Below, in pieces: positions 42,920 to 52,881 of a DNA stretch of 64,000 bases. Made by a program: the position numbers and the translations under genes. Source of the DNA: Rhodocyclaceae bacterium (GTDB taxonomy: Bacteria > Pseudomonadota > Gammaproteobacteria > Burkholderiales > Rhodocyclaceae). The notes beneath the pieces are model-generated. The model was given only the letters and a program-made list of their open reading frames with translations, did no database searches and was not told the DNA's origin. Where the stretch lies: assembly GCA_016704145.1 (NCBI GenBank), contig JADJAS010000006.1:49955-113954 (forward strand). The letters are read 5' to 3'. Every line of letters starts with the position of its first letter. Positions within the stretch are counted from its first letter, which is position 1.

Positions 42920-43896
42920 GATCGATGCTCCGCCCATCGCCGCCACAGACCCACCAGTCCCTCGGGGGCAAAGAGGGTAGCCAGCACGTAGGTCGCGCCC
43001 AACACGAACATCCAACGTTCGGTCAGGCCGCTGATGACGTTCTCGAGCGCGACGATGAGGAACGCACCGATCACCGGACCGAACACCGTGCCCGCACCGC
43101 CGAGGATGACCATGATCAGGGCTGTCGCCGAATACGCCACGCTCAAGCATGACGGTCCGACGAAACCGTTCTGCCACGCCAGCATGGCGCCGGCGACGCC
43201 AGCCATGCCGCCGGCAAGCACGCAGGCGATGTACTTGTAGCGGCCGACGGGGTAGCCGAGCGCGGCCATGCGCCGCTCGTTCTCGCGTATGCCGACCAAG
43301 GCAAGGCCAAACGGCGACCGCGTCAGCACCAGCATGGCGGCCACCAGCAGAGCGAAGAGCAGCAGGATCAAGTAGTAGAACCCGGCGTCGCCGGAGATGT
43401 CCCAGGGCAGCATGCTGTCGGGACGCCGCACGCCGGGCAGGCCGTCATCGGCGCCGGTGAACTCACGCCAGCCATAGGCGATGCCCCAAACCACTTGCGC
43501 CAGCGCCAACGTAATCATGAGCAGATAGGCTCCGCTGGCGCGCAGGATCAGGGGTGCAAACAGCGCGGCCAGCGCCGCGGCGGCAAGGCCGGCCATGCCG
43601 AGTTGCAGCCCGAAGCCGGATACGCCGGCCAGCGACAACTTGGCGGCGGTATAGGCGCCGACACCGAAGTAGACGGCATGGCCGAGCGAAGCCATGCCGG
43701 CAAAGCCGAGAACGAGATTCAGGCTGGACGCGAACAGCGCGAAAACCATCATCCTGGCGGCCACGCCCAGCACGTAGGCATCGCCGGCGATCGGCAGCGC
43801 CGCCAGCACGGCCAGCACGGCCAGCACGACCAGCACGACCGCCGACACGACCGCTTGGCGTCGAAACCCGCCCCCGGCATGGACATCGGCCATCAT
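42916..43896 (-). CDS. livM: Branched-chain-type ABC transporter permease LivM
   Basis: 326 residues with about 10 membrane helices. SLNLVLGFAGMASLGHAVYF is the LivM signature, followed by FGLALVGIRENERRMAALGY (EAA-like loop). Starts in the stop codon of livH (ATGATGG). Inner-membrane channel half with LivH. Confidence 0.94.
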
Positions 43897-44750
43897 TGCT
43901 GGCGACCGAAAAGGCCCGTCGGCCGCAATGCAAGGATGAGCGCCATCGGTGCGAACAGCGTGAAAAGGGCGAAGTCCGGCAGAAGCGCCTTGCCCAGGGT
44001 GTCAACCAGGCCGACGACGATGGCGCCGACGAAGCTGCCCGCGAGGCTGCCCAGACCGCCGATGATGACCACCACGAACGACAGCAGGAGCACATCGAGT
44101 TCCGTGCCGACGTGGACGCCGATGATCGGCCCGCCCACGATGCCGCCGAGCGCCGCCAAGCCCGCGCCGACGGTGAACACGCCGCTCGACAACCGCGGCA
44201 CGTTGATGCCGACGCCGCGCGCGGTTTCCGCGTCATCGGCGGCGGCGCGGATCATGGTGCCGATGCGCGTGCGCGCTTGCAGATACCACAACAGCCCGGC
44301 GATCGTCACACCCAGGGCAATGACAAAGAGCCGATAGGACGGAAACACGATACCGGCGACGCGCACCGGACCGGAGAGCCATTCCGGACGCGCCAACGTC
44401 CGCGGCGTGCCGCCCCAGATCCACAAGGCCAGATCGCCAAGCATCAACATGATGCCGAAAGTCAGCAGCGCTTGCGGCAACTCCTCGGCTGGCGTGCGGC
44501 TCAGCAGAATGCGTTCAATCGCGAAGCCGATGGCCATCGCCGTTGCGATGCCGCCCATGGCGGCAAGCAGCAGACTGCCGGTCCAGCCCGCGAGCGCGAT
44601 GGCCACCCAGGCGCCCACCGCGTAGAAGGCCCCGTGCGCCAGATTGAGCACCCGCATCACGCCAAAAATCAGCGCCAGTCCCGCCGACGAGATAAACAAC
44701 AGCATCGCGAAGGACAGACCGGCAAGCAACTGATACAACCAGAAACTCAT
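43893..44750 (-). CDS. livH: Branched-chain-type ABC transporter permease LivH
   Basis: 285 residues with about eight membrane helices. ALIFGVMRVLNLAHGAFYAV and the loop IRAAADDAETARGVGINVPR (EAA-like) identify LivH. It starts 42 bases after the binding-protein gene. A partial AAAGTCAG octamer is present at 44456 but without the second half of the dispersed motif. Confidence 0.94.
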   Translation of the reverse strand: MSFWLYQLLAGLSFAMLLFISSAGLALIFGVMRVLNLAHGAFYAVGAWVAIALAGWTGSLLLAAMGGIATAMAIGFAIERILLSRTPAEELPQALLTFGIMLMLGDLALWIWGGTPRTLARPEWLSGPVRVAGIVFPSYRLFVIALGVTIAGLLWYLQARTRIGTMIRAAADDAETARGVGINVPRLSSGVFTVGAGLAALGGIVGGPIIGVHVGTELDVLLLSFVVVIIGGLGSLAGSFVGAIVVGLVDTLGKALLPDFALFTLFAPMALILALRPTGLFGRQQ

Positions 44751-44792
44751 CGCTTCCGTTCCAGGACAGCACAGAAACGCATGGCCTCCCGC

Positions 44793-45965
44793 TCAATCGG
44801 GGCGGACGTTCCTGAGGACATCGAGAATCCGATAGGCGGGCTTGCCACCCTTGTCGGCCACCTTAACGAAATAGTAGTCGAGGTAAGGGTAGCGCTTATC
44901 CGGGTCGAAACGCAGACGCCCCTGCGGGGTCGGGATGTCCACCGCCTTCAGCGCCGGCAGAAGGATGGCCGGCTCGCTCCTGCCCCGGGTGGCCCTCAGT
45001 GCCGCTTCGATGACCAGGCCGATCGTATAACCCAGTGCCTCGTAATAGCCCGTTGGCCGTTGGCCATATTCGCGTCGAAAGTCTTCGATGAAGCGAACGT
45101 TTTCAGGAATATCGATGTCATCGAGATAATGCGTGACGGCCACCGTGCCCAAGGCCGCCTCGCCCATCGCTGGCAGCAGCATGCCGTCCACCGTGCTGAT
45201 CGGGCCCAGCAAGGGCAAGCTGTCGCGTTGGCCGAATTCGTGCCGCGTCCTGACCAGTTTGATGGCATCGGCGCCGGGGACGGCCGAGAACATGGCGGTT
45301 CCCTCGGGCAGGCCGCCGATGAACGGCGCCCAATCAGCGGTGCCGAGCGGCACGTATACCTCCTGGCGAATCTTGCCGCCGGCGGCGGTGAAGCCCGCAC
45401 GGAAGCCCTCGGACACGCGCGTGCCGAAGCTGTACTTCGAACTGACGATCACCGCGTTCCGCTGGCCGAGTTTCTTGGCCGCATACTCCCCCATCATGCG
45501 CCCGAGCTGCGCCGAGTTCCAGCTCGGCACCACGATATTGGCATGGCGAACGTTCTCCGGCGTCTGCCCGACCAAAGGCAAGGTCGGCACGCCCTTGCGG
45601 CCGATGTAGTCCTGGACGGCGGCCATGACATGACCGAGGAAGGGGCCGACCAGGACGTCAACGCGGTCGCGGTCGATCAACTTCTGCACCTTGACGACAC
45701 CGGTATTCGGATCGCCGGCATCGTCCTCGACGACGAGTTCGATCTTGCGTCCGGCAACCTGACCCACCAACTGCTTCATGCGCAGGCGCAGGCCCTTGAC
45801 TTCGCCGGCGTTGACATCGGCGACGCTGCCGGTCAGCGATGCCAGCACGCCAATCTTGAGCGGTGCCACTGCCTGGCCGCGCGCGGTCATCGGCTTCGTT
45901 AACGCCGCGATCATCATGGCGGCGATCTTCATGCCGAACGAACGACGCGGCAATGAACGATCCAT
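44793..45965 (-). CDS. ABC transporter substrate-binding protein (LivK/Peripla_BP_6 type)
   Basis: 390 residues. Export signal at the N-terminus (MDRSLPRRSFGMKIAAMMIA, Tat-like double Arg possible), then PLKIGVLASLTGSVADVNAG, LVVEDDAGDPNTGVVKVQKL and ALGYTIGLVIEAAL, the periplasmic type-1 binding fold. ATG 45965 has GGAG seven bases upstream. LivK homologues here often bind aromatic or aliphatic acids rather than amino acids; given the neighbouring degradation genes, that is plausible. Confidence 0.9.
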   Translation of the reverse strand: MDRSLPRRSFGMKIAAMMIAALTKPMTARGQAVAPLKIGVLASLTGSVADVNAGEVKGLRLRMKQLVGQVAGRKIELVVEDDAGDPNTGVVKVQKLIDRDRVDVLVGPFLGHVMAAVQDYIGRKGVPTLPLVGQTPENVRHANIVVPSWNSAQLGRMMGEYAAKKLGQRNAVIVSSKYSFGTRVSEGFRAGFTAAGGKIRQEVYVPLGTADWAPFIGGLPEGTAMFSAVPGADAIKLVRTRHEFGQRDSLPLLGPISTVDGMLLPAMGEAALGTVAVTHYLDDIDIPENVRFIEDFRREYGQRPTGYYEALGYTIGLVIEAALRATRGRSEPAILLPALKAVDIPTPQGRLRFDPDKRYPYLDYYFVKVADKGGKPAYRILDVLRNVRPD

Positions 45966-46070
45966 GGTCATGCTCCGGTTGAACAACGTGGCCTGGCTCT
46001 CCCGCCGTTACTGGTCGTGGCGAATGCGTATCTTACCGGCCAGGGGACACACCGACAGGGACGGATTGGC

Positions 46071-46108
46071 AAAGAAAATGCCGGTCACGGCTTTCGCCAT
46101 GAACCGGC
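46071..46108 (-). terminator. Terminator of envelope module 1
   Basis: On the minus strand GCCGGT/ACCGGC stem (inverted, 17-nt loop) followed by ATTTTCTTT; located 78 bases after the DUF1329 stop. Confidence 0.6.
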
Positions 46109-46185
46109 ACGAGAACCGCAAACCGTCAGATAACCGGTATCGCGGTAGTGGAGAAATGCGGAAGCGTCGCCACCGGCAACGGGAG

Positions 46186-47439
46186 CTACCGTCCCGCCGC
46201 TTGCAGCGTTTGCAACGTGAAGTTGTCCGAAGTCAGCCCCGGTTGATTCATGCGCCAAGCTGCAGTATCGGTCAGGAACACCGTGGCATGGTTACGCTGG
46301 AAATCGATGATCGCGCCACTCGCAGTCAAACCGCCAATGTAACCGTCCACCCCCTTGCTCGCGAACGAGTGGAACTGGAGATGTTTCCAGAACTCGCCCT
46401 TGCGGTTGAACGCCTCGCCCCAATGGATACGCGGGTACTTTGTTTCGATATACAGAATTTTCTTGCTATAGGGATGCTCGGGCGGAGTCGTCGCCTCGAT
46501 GACGTACACCTCGCGGGGCTCGTACCGATCCTTGTTCATGTTCCAGAATGGCGCCTTGTTTTCCAGGGTCGGAAACTTCTCATCGAAAGTCTTGCCGTCG
46601 CGTACCCAAACCGGCGTCTTGCTGTTGGCGGAGGCCAGCACCCAACGCTTGCCTAGCATCTTGTAGCCGGGGTACCAGCATGGACGGGCGTTAAAGACCT
46701 CGAGATCGTCCTGCAATTGATCCGATGAACCGATCGGATCCATCCACGCACCGCCGGAAAGACGACGGATTCGCCGGACCGCCGGAATGTAGGCCCAGAC
46801 GTCGTTCATCTTGGCGGAGTCGTACATCACCGTGAAGGTTCCCAAACCCTTCATATCAGCCGGCGCCTTGAAGTAGAGCAACTGCCGGCCACGCTCGCTG
46901 CCATCGCCATCGACTTTGCCGTCGAGGCGATTCTTCATGTTGTAGCGGGAGAATTCGGCGATCAACTCGGCGTGGATGCCCTTGTTGCCGTCAACCAGGA
47001 GCTGCGTCCACTCCCGGGCCTCCGCCACATCCCCGTAGATCTGGCCCAAGTGCCAGTTCCAGACGACCTTCTCCGCCGCTTCGGGGTCGTTCATGTCGAT
47101 GTTCGGGAACGGCAAGCCAGCGCCGTAGCCGTCGACCGAGCACTTCTCGCGGTTGATCTTGGTCTTGCCGGCATTGGCCTGCGATGCCTTGATGTACTTG
47201 GGATCGAGCGGGATATCCTTGGACTTGACCAGCGGCATCCGGAAACCGCTGTTGCGGATCCGCCACTCGATGCGCTCCGTCAACAGGCTGGCGACGGTAT
47301 GCCCCTGGAAAGTATCGTTCTTGATCTTGTCGATGTTGTCGGCACTAATCACCGTACCTTCCGGAAGTTCGGCGGCAAGGACCGGCAGCGCGATCGCCGC
47401 GAGCACGGCGGCAAGCGTGGTCGTTTTCAGTATTCTCAT
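46186..47439 (-). CDS. DUF1329 periplasmic protein (module 1)
   Basis: 417 residues with a signal peptide (MRILKTTTLAAVLAAIALPV-LAAELPEG). DUF1329 hallmarks include GYGAGLPFPNID, KVVWNWHLGQIYGD, TVMYDSAKMNDVWAYIPAVR-R-I-R-R-L-S-G and the late YEPREVYVIEA and HPYSKKILYIETKYPRIHWG. The domain is thought to have a LolA/LolB-like hydrophobic-binding fold, so it may ferry a lipid-like molecule across the periplasm; this is inference. GAGGAAAATGTC precedes ATG 47439. Last gene of a four-gene operon. Confidence 0.9.
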   Translation of the reverse strand: MRILKTTTLAAVLAAIALPVLAAELPEGTVISADNIDKIKNDTFQGHTVASLLTERIEWRIRNSGFRMPLVKSKDIPLDPKYIKASQANAGKTKINREKCSVDGYGAGLPFPNIDMNDPEAAEKVVWNWHLGQIYGDVAEAREWTQLLVDGNKGIHAELIAEFSRYNMKNRLDGKVDGDGSERGRQLLYFKAPADMKGLGTFTVMYDSAKMNDVWAYIPAVRRIRRLSGGAWMDPIGSSDQLQDDLEVFNARPCWYPGYKMLGKRWVLASANSKTPVWVRDGKTFDEKFPTLENKAPFWNMNKDRYEPREVYVIEATTPPEHPYSKKILYIETKYPRIHWGEAFNRKGEFWKHLQFHSFASKGVDGYIGGLTASGAIIDFQRNHATVFLTDTAAWRMNQPGLTSDNFTLQTLQAAGR

Positions 47440-47454
47440 GACATTTTCCTCGAA

Positions 47455-49116
47455 TCAGAACAGGTAGGTCAGGCTGGTGTAGAACTGGTCGCGATTGTGG
47501 AAATAGCCGAACAAGCCAGCGTTGTCGCAGGAAGCGGCGTTCGGGAACTGGCATTTCTGGCCATTACGCCAGTTGTTCGCCCAAAAATAGTCGTACTCGA
47601 CCTTCCACTTCAGGTTCTTCGCCAGTTCGAAGGTTACCGACGGGACGACGAAGCCGCCCTTGTAGGTCAGATCCGCCCCGACAACAAGTTCAGGAATGAC
47701 CCGACCACTGTCATAGCTCAGGCCGAAGATGCCCGTGAGCAGCAAAGAGTGCTCCTTGGTCTTGGCGCCCCAACCCACGGAATTGATCAAGCGCTCGCTC
47801 GACTTGTAGTTCTGAACCCACTTGTCAAATAGCTGAACCGAGAAGAACATCGGCTTTTCGGCACCAAAGGCGCTTTGCACGAACGGCAGGTTCTTGTCCA
47901 TGCGGAACATCATGGCGACGACATCCTTCTTCTTGATGCCATCGTAACCCGGTGCGATCGCTTGCGACAAGAAGGAGGGAGACCTTGGGAGAATCTGGTA
48001 GGGCGCGTCCTTGATGTACGCCCATTCCGTGCTGAACACGGCGTCCGCCCACGGCGCATAGCCAGCGGCGGTAAACCCATAAACATCGATCAGCGGGTAA
48101 ATGATATCACCGGCCAATCCCCTGCTGTCCGCGCGTCCCAGTGTCCTGGCCCCCGAAGGAACCGTGATCCAGCCACCTGGAGGTGCGCCGGGTATACCGA
48201 ACGCATCAAAAGTCTTCAGATTGCTCGATGCATTCATGATCGGATTCTGAAAGTACGTCTTGAGATAGGACACCGAGTAGTTGAATGCGTCGGTCGTGCC
48301 ATTCCAGCGAATGCCGCCGGTGACCTTTTCGTAGTCTCCTTGCTTGTTCTCGAGATCGTAGGGATCGATGTTGCGGAAATCCACGTAGGCATATGGCTGA
48401 CTGGACCAGCGACCACCGTAGATTTCAAGTTCCGTGCCGATATCCTTCTTGCGATCCCAGCCGGGCCGCACGAAGAACTCCAGCGCGCCGTTGGCTTCGG
48501 GTACATCGACATTGGCCTTCAGGATGATCAGCGGCTTGCGCAACTCCTCGTTGGCGGGTTCCAGGAAGGAACGCCACGTGAAATTAAAGCCATGCACCAT
48601 GTCGTTGGCGGCAAAGAAGTCGGTTTCACCCCAGACCACCTGCTGCTTGCCGAACCGGAACTTGACGCGATCGCTGGCTTTCCAGTCGAGGTACAACTCG
48701 CGAATCTCGGCATCGTTGTACAAGTCCATCAGGTCGCCACGCGCGCCCGAGTGATAGTTGTACGCACCGTTCTTTTCCAGGTGTTTCAGAAAGCTCGTCT
48801 GATATTCCTGGCTCGCGCGCACCTTGGCAACCAGCGCCAGACTATCGGTGGCCCTCCAGTCGGCATTGACGCGCACCGTGGCACGCGCCATCGACATCTT
48901 GCCGCGATCGTTGTAGTTGGGCGTGTCCTGCCAGTTCTTGGTATTCCACGAAAACTCGCCGCGCAAGTAACCATCGATGGTGAATGTCTTTTCCGAAAAG
49001 CTGTCGCTGGCAGCCAATACCGATCCGCTTGCTGCCGCGCAACCTGCCACCGCAATGGCCATCGCAGTCAATCTGGCGGGGGCGGCCCTCCGTTCCCTTT
49101 CTGGCTTCCTTTTCAT
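47455..49116 (-). CDS. DUF1302 outer-membrane beta-barrel protein (module 1)
   Basis: 553 residues. Signal peptide after MKRKPERERRAAPARLTAMA..VLAASDSF. Alternating beta-strand pattern throughout, FTIDGYLRGEFSWNTKNW, VKFRFGKQQVVWGETDFFAA and a C-terminal strand FYTSLTYLF ending in Phe, the outer-membrane insertion signal. DUF1302 proteins resemble porin-like barrels linked to hydrophobic substrates. AAGGAGGAGC precedes ATG 49116. Confidence 0.9.
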   Translation of the reverse strand: MKRKPERERRAAPARLTAMAIAVAGCAAASGSVLAASDSFSEKTFTIDGYLRGEFSWNTKNWQDTPNYNDRGKMSMARATVRVNADWRATDSLALVAKVRASQEYQTSFLKHLEKNGAYNYHSGARGDLMDLYNDAEIRELYLDWKASDRVKFRFGKQQVVWGETDFFAANDMVHGFNFTWRSFLEPANEELRKPLIILKANVDVPEANGALEFFVRPGWDRKKDIGTELEIYGGRWSSQPYAYVDFRNIDPYDLENKQGDYEKVTGGIRWNGTTDAFNYSVSYLKTYFQNPIMNASSNLKTFDAFGIPGAPPGGWITVPSGARTLGRADSRGLAGDIIYPLIDVYGFTAAGYAPWADAVFSTEWAYIKDAPYQILPRSPSFLSQAIAPGYDGIKKKDVVAMMFRMDKNLPFVQSAFGAEKPMFFSVQLFDKWVQNYKSSERLINSVGWGAKTKEHSLLLTGIFGLSYDSGRVIPELVVGADLTYKGGFVVPSVTFELAKNLKWKVEYDYFWANNWRNGQKCQFPNAASCDNAGLFGYFHNRDQFYTSLTYLF

Positions 49117-49174
49117 GCTAGCTCCTCCTTCTCCTGTGGTATGAACAACAAACGTCGAGACAACCATGCCCTTC

Positions 49175-51547
49175 TTACTGGCCGACCGATACCCCCTTCA
49201 ATTCTCCCAGCACCGGCTTGTCCTGCCGGCCAAAAATGAACTCCGGCCGGAATACGTAGATGATCGCCGGCATGACGAACAGCGCTGACGTGGCCGAAAT
49301 GCCCAGCCAGATGGCCATCAACAAGCCCATCTCCGCCTGGAACTTGAGCGACGACGCCCACCAAAGCAGCGTGCTCAGAATCAGCACGCTGGCCGTGACG
49401 AACACCCCCATGCCAGCGGAATGGAGAGCCTGATGAATGGCATGCTGCGGGCTGCTGCCGATGGCGATTTCTTCTTTCACCCGATCAGCGATATAGAAGG
49501 CGTAATCGACGCCCAGCCCGATCCCGAGAGCGGCCACCGGCACCGTGTTGATGTTCATGCCGATATCCTTCCAGGCCATGAAAGCGAATGTCAGGGTATT
49601 GGAGATGATGACGGGAATCATGAACAACATCCCCGCGACCGTCGAGCGGTACACGATGGTGCAGATAATGACCAACACCAGCAAAGCCAGCGCCACTGCC
49701 TCGATCTGACCGGAAAGAATCACCTCGTTCACCGCCGCCATGACGCCAATCACGCCGCCCGCCAGTTGCCATTGCCCTTGCGCCAGCGGATTCTTCTCGA
49801 TGAACTCCTTGATCCGGGCCACGGCGGTACGAATCGTTTCTCCTTGGCGGTCGCGGAACATCATGGTAATCGCGCCATTGGCGTACTTGTTGTCCGCGAA
49901 CCTGTCGATATCTCCCGGCTCGGAGATCGAGTCGAGAATGGCCACCAGGCTGCCGTTCACCTGCTGGTTGTCACCCAGCTCAAGGTAGCGGGGGTTACCT
50001 TCATGCAAGGTCGCGTTGACCACCGGCAGGACGTCCGCCAACGAAATCGAGCCACCGACCTCCGGTTGCGCCTCGATGAAGCGCTGAAAGTGGTTCATCG
50101 CTTGAAGTACCTCGTTGGTCTTCAGCAGATTGTCCTTGCCTTCCTCGCCGACCACGATGAACATCCGATCCACGCCCTGAAAGCGCTTGTTGATCGCGAC
50201 GGCATCCTGGTTATAGGTTGAATCCGGCCAGAGAATCGGCGACCCGGGGTTGGCGTCGCCGATCTTGAGATTGAAGGCATAGGCGCCGAACAGGACGATC
50301 ACCAATGCGCTGGCGACGATGGCCGCATAGCGGATCGGCGATGTCGCCACCCAAACCGCCGCATCGAGTACCTTTCGCGCCAGCGGCTCGATATTGATCG
50401 GATGAACATGACCGTGGGGTTTTCTCAGGTAGGAAAGCAGAACCGGCGTCAGAATCACCGCGCTCACGGTGAGGGTCGAGACCCAGACCACGGCAAGCAC
50501 CGTAAGTTTCTGCAACATTGGGATCGGGCTCAAGGCCACCACGGCCATGCAGGCGGCATCGGCAATGACGCCCAGCATGCCGGGCCGGAAAAGATCGGCC
50601 AGCGCTATCTTCGCCGCATGCCGGGCGGTCTCGTTACCGGCGGCGATCACCTGGAGTTCATCGTCGAAGCGGTTGACGATCTGCACCGAGTGGGACACCG
50701 CGCGCGAGGTGATCAGCATGGCGACAACGATCACCAGCGGCTCGAAATGAATTCCCAGCAAATGACAAATACCCAAGGCCCAGATGGCGCTTACCACGCC
50801 GGCCAGCAGGGGCAACAGCACGCCGCGCCAGGTTCGGAGCAGAATAAACAGCATGATCAGGGTCACCGCCAACGCCGCCGCCACCAGGTTGATGGTTTCT
50901 GGCACATAGTGATCGACCCAACCAAACAATATAGGATCGCCAACCACGCGAATGTTCACACGGTCGTCGGCAACCTTGCCGATCAGGGTGCGAATCTCCG
51001 CAAACGCTTTTCCGTAATCAAGTTCCCGTTCGACGAAATCAACCGTGATCAGGGTCGCCTGCATGTCCCGCGACACGTACGGGCCATAGACCAGCGGGTT
51101 GCGCAGCACGGCCTCCTTTAGTGCAGCGACAGCCGTGGCATCGGCGGGAAGGTCCGGCCACATCAGCGGGCGCGTCTCGATGCCATCGGTGGAGGCGCGA
51201 ACTTCCTTGAGTTTTTTCGAAGCAAGCGAGGTGATCTGAAACTGATTGACGGCCGACACCTCGCGCAGGCCGAGCGTAATGGTGCGCACCTTTTCAAGGA
51301 TTTCCAGACGAAAGATATCGCCTTCCTTGACCTCGACCATGATGCCGACAAGGTTCGAACTACCGAATGTTTCCTTGAACTTTTCGTGTGTTTTTACATA
51401 TTCATGCCTCGATGGCAGCATGTCCTCGAAGACGGTGCGCACCTCGATGCGCATGGCAAACCAAAGGAGGATCAGTGTCAGCAATCCCATCACGCCGACG
51501 ACCCAGGCGCGCTGGCGGATGCAATACTCGGCGATTCGTTCAATCAT
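49175..51547 (-). CDS. RND/MMPL-family permease (module 1)
   Basis: 790 residues, two repeats of six membrane helices with large periplasmic loops. TM1 is VVGVMGLLTLILLWFAM; sterol-sensing-type blocks LVIVVAMLITSRAVSHSVQI and NTVPVAALGIGLGVDYAFYI (GVDY, proton relay region) are clear. This resembles hydrophobe exporters related to MmpL/HpnN, not tripartite AcrB. ATG 51547 overlaps the YCF48-like stop by four bases. It likely moves a hydrophobic compound across or out of the inner membrane, working with the DUF1302 barrel. Confidence 0.9.
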   Translation of the reverse strand: MIERIAEYCIRQRAWVVGVMGLLTLILLWFAMRIEVRTVFEDMLPSRHEYVKTHEKFKETFGSSNLVGIMVEVKEGDIFRLEILEKVRTITLGLREVSAVNQFQITSLASKKLKEVRASTDGIETRPLMWPDLPADATAVAALKEAVLRNPLVYGPYVSRDMQATLITVDFVERELDYGKAFAEIRTLIGKVADDRVNIRVVGDPILFGWVDHYVPETINLVAAALAVTLIMLFILLRTWRGVLLPLLAGVVSAIWALGICHLLGIHFEPLVIVVAMLITSRAVSHSVQIVNRFDDELQVIAAGNETARHAAKIALADLFRPGMLGVIADAACMAVVALSPIPMLQKLTVLAVVWVSTLTVSAVILTPVLLSYLRKPHGHVHPINIEPLARKVLDAAVWVATSPIRYAAIVASALVIVLFGAYAFNLKIGDANPGSPILWPDSTYNQDAVAINKRFQGVDRMFIVVGEEGKDNLLKTNEVLQAMNHFQRFIEAQPEVGGSISLADVLPVVNATLHEGNPRYLELGDNQQVNGSLVAILDSISEPGDIDRFADNKYANGAITMMFRDRQGETIRTAVARIKEFIEKNPLAQGQWQLAGGVIGVMAAVNEVILSGQIEAVALALLVLVIICTIVYRSTVAGMLFMIPVIISNTLTFAFMAWKDIGMNINTVPVAALGIGLGVDYAFYIADRVKEEIAIGSSPQHAIHQALHSAGMGVFVTASVLILSTLLWWASSLKFQAEMGLLMAIWLGISATSALFVMPAIIYVFRPEFIFGRQDKPVLGELKGVSVGQ

Positions 51548-52644
51548 GGTTGCTTGCTCTTTTCCACGGGAGCCGGCAGGCTGATCAGGAACTCCGGCTG
51601 CCAGCCGGCACCGAGCGGCCGCCAGCGCGTGTTTTCCCACTGTCCGATGTTGGCACCGATGAACCAAGTCCCTTGATCGGTGGGCAGTACCCGCGTGTGC
51701 CAAGACAAGTCGGTGGCATCGAGACGCCCCGTCCGCCAATTTTCCGCCGCGGGACTTCCCGTGACCCAGCGACCCAGGCTTCCGCCACCGACCCATTGCT
51801 GACGCCGTTCGTCCCACGCGATATCAAAAATGTGATCGTGAGTATCGACTGACATTCGTTCCCAGTGCTGACCACCATCGCGGGTGACAAGCACGACGCC
51901 TTCCAGACCCACCGCCACACCCAGCTTGGCATCCTTGAACGCCACCGCCATCAATGACGTCGGTACCGGCGGGGAAATATCGGCCCATGCACCGCCTCCG
52001 TCGTTGCTGACCGATATCCGGCCAAACTCGCCGACAACCAGCAGACGACCATCGGGCAGGATGGCCACATCGTTCCACGCAACATCTTCCTCGGGACGCA
52101 GACGATGCCAAGTCTTGCCGGCATCCTTGGTTTGCAGCAGCGCGCCCATCTCGCCCACGGCAAACGCCGTGCCCGCGCCACCCAGGCGCAATCGGGTGAA
52201 CTTGTTGGCAACCTGGGACCGAGGCACGCTTTCCGACTTCTGCCAGGTTCGGCCGCCATCGACCGAATAGATCACGACCCCGTCATTGCCAACGGCAACG
52301 CTATGTTGGTCATCCCAAGTCGCCAGGTCCTGCAGGGTCGAGTCGGTCCCGGTAGCCAATCGCTCGGTTCGACCGTCCTTGGCGATCGAAACGATCTTTC
52401 CATTCGATCCGGCAAACCAGATTCGGTCATCAGCGGGCCTTGCCACACCGTAGAAGTAGTCACGCCGTTCGAGAACCGGCGGCTGGACGGTACTACCCAC
52501 CGGCGCCGGTTTGATGAACAGACCCGCCCACAGCAATCCGCCAATGATCAGCCATGGAACAACCGACATCACCCACTTGGACCAGTTGGCCGTCGACCGG
52601 CCAATGGCAGCCACGGCCGTTTGCGACGCCGACGACTTGCTCAC
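51544..52644 (-). CDS. YCF48-like beta-propeller protein, membrane anchored (module 1)
   Basis: 366 residues. One membrane helix near the N-terminus (WVMSVVPWLIIGGLLWAGLF) anchors a periplasmic propeller with repeated Asp-box blades: YSVDGGRTWQKSE, LQTKDAGKTWHRL, VSNDGGGAWADIS and VTRDGGQHWERMS. YCF48/Hcf136 propellers assist membrane-complex assembly; here it is probably an accessory or assembly factor of the RND permease. GTG 52644 is chosen behind AGGAGAGGTAAT. First gene of the operon. Confidence 0.87.
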   Translation of the reverse strand: MSKSSASQTAVAAIGRSTANWSKWVMSVVPWLIIGGLLWAGLFIKPAPVGSTVQPPVLERRDYFYGVARPADDRIWFAGSNGKIVSIAKDGRTERLATGTDSTLQDLATWDDQHSVAVGNDGVVIYSVDGGRTWQKSESVPRSQVANKFTRLRLGGAGTAFAVGEMGALLQTKDAGKTWHRLRPEEDVAWNDVAILPDGRLLVVGEFGRISVSNDGGGAWADISPPVPTSLMAVAFKDAKLGVAVGLEGVVLVTRDGGQHWERMSVDTHDHIFDIAWDERRQQWVGGGSLGRWVTGSPAAENWRTGRLDATDLSWHTRVLPTDQGTWFIGANIGQWENTRWRPLGAGWQPEFLISLPAPVEKSKQP

Positions 52645-52704
52645 ATTACCTCTCCTCGTTGCTAGCATCGGCCGCTTCCGGGTCATGCGTTCCGCTATTG
52701 AATC

Positions 52705-52815
52705 AGTATATACGGCGCTTCAGTGTTATTTGCCATGGGCAGGAATTCTGCCTGCCGCGCAACGGTATCGCTTGGATTCCGACGCACTGAGACTTGTCTG
52801 TTGACGCATCGAGAC
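52705..52815 (-). promoter_or_regulatory. Promoter region of envelope module 1 with tandem 13-bp repeats
   Basis: A TATACT hexamer on the minus strand (52710-52705) makes a good -10 box, without an obvious -35. About 70 bases upstream stand two direct repeats, GACGCA-CT-GAGAC (52781-52793) and GACGCA-TC-GAGAC (52803-52815), 22 bp apart. Helically phased repeats plus a missing -35 suggest an activator. The rest of the 358-bp gap to the next gene holds only the terminator below. Confidence 0.5.
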
Positions 52816-52881
52816 GACACGACACTCCCCCTGTAATCCATTGCGCAATGCAACAACATGCAACGGCTGAAAGCTTCGAAG

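Noticed and set aside
44455..44470. AAAGTCAG octamer in livH as a further motif copy; also at 55808 and, imperfectly, at 46230
   Set aside because: The second half of the 24-bp pattern is absent, so these were not counted.
49175..51817. Longer start for the RND permease
   Set aside because: The extra 90 codons overlap the YCF48-like gene in another frame and have no similarity; ATG 51547 with a 4-base overlap is the natural start.
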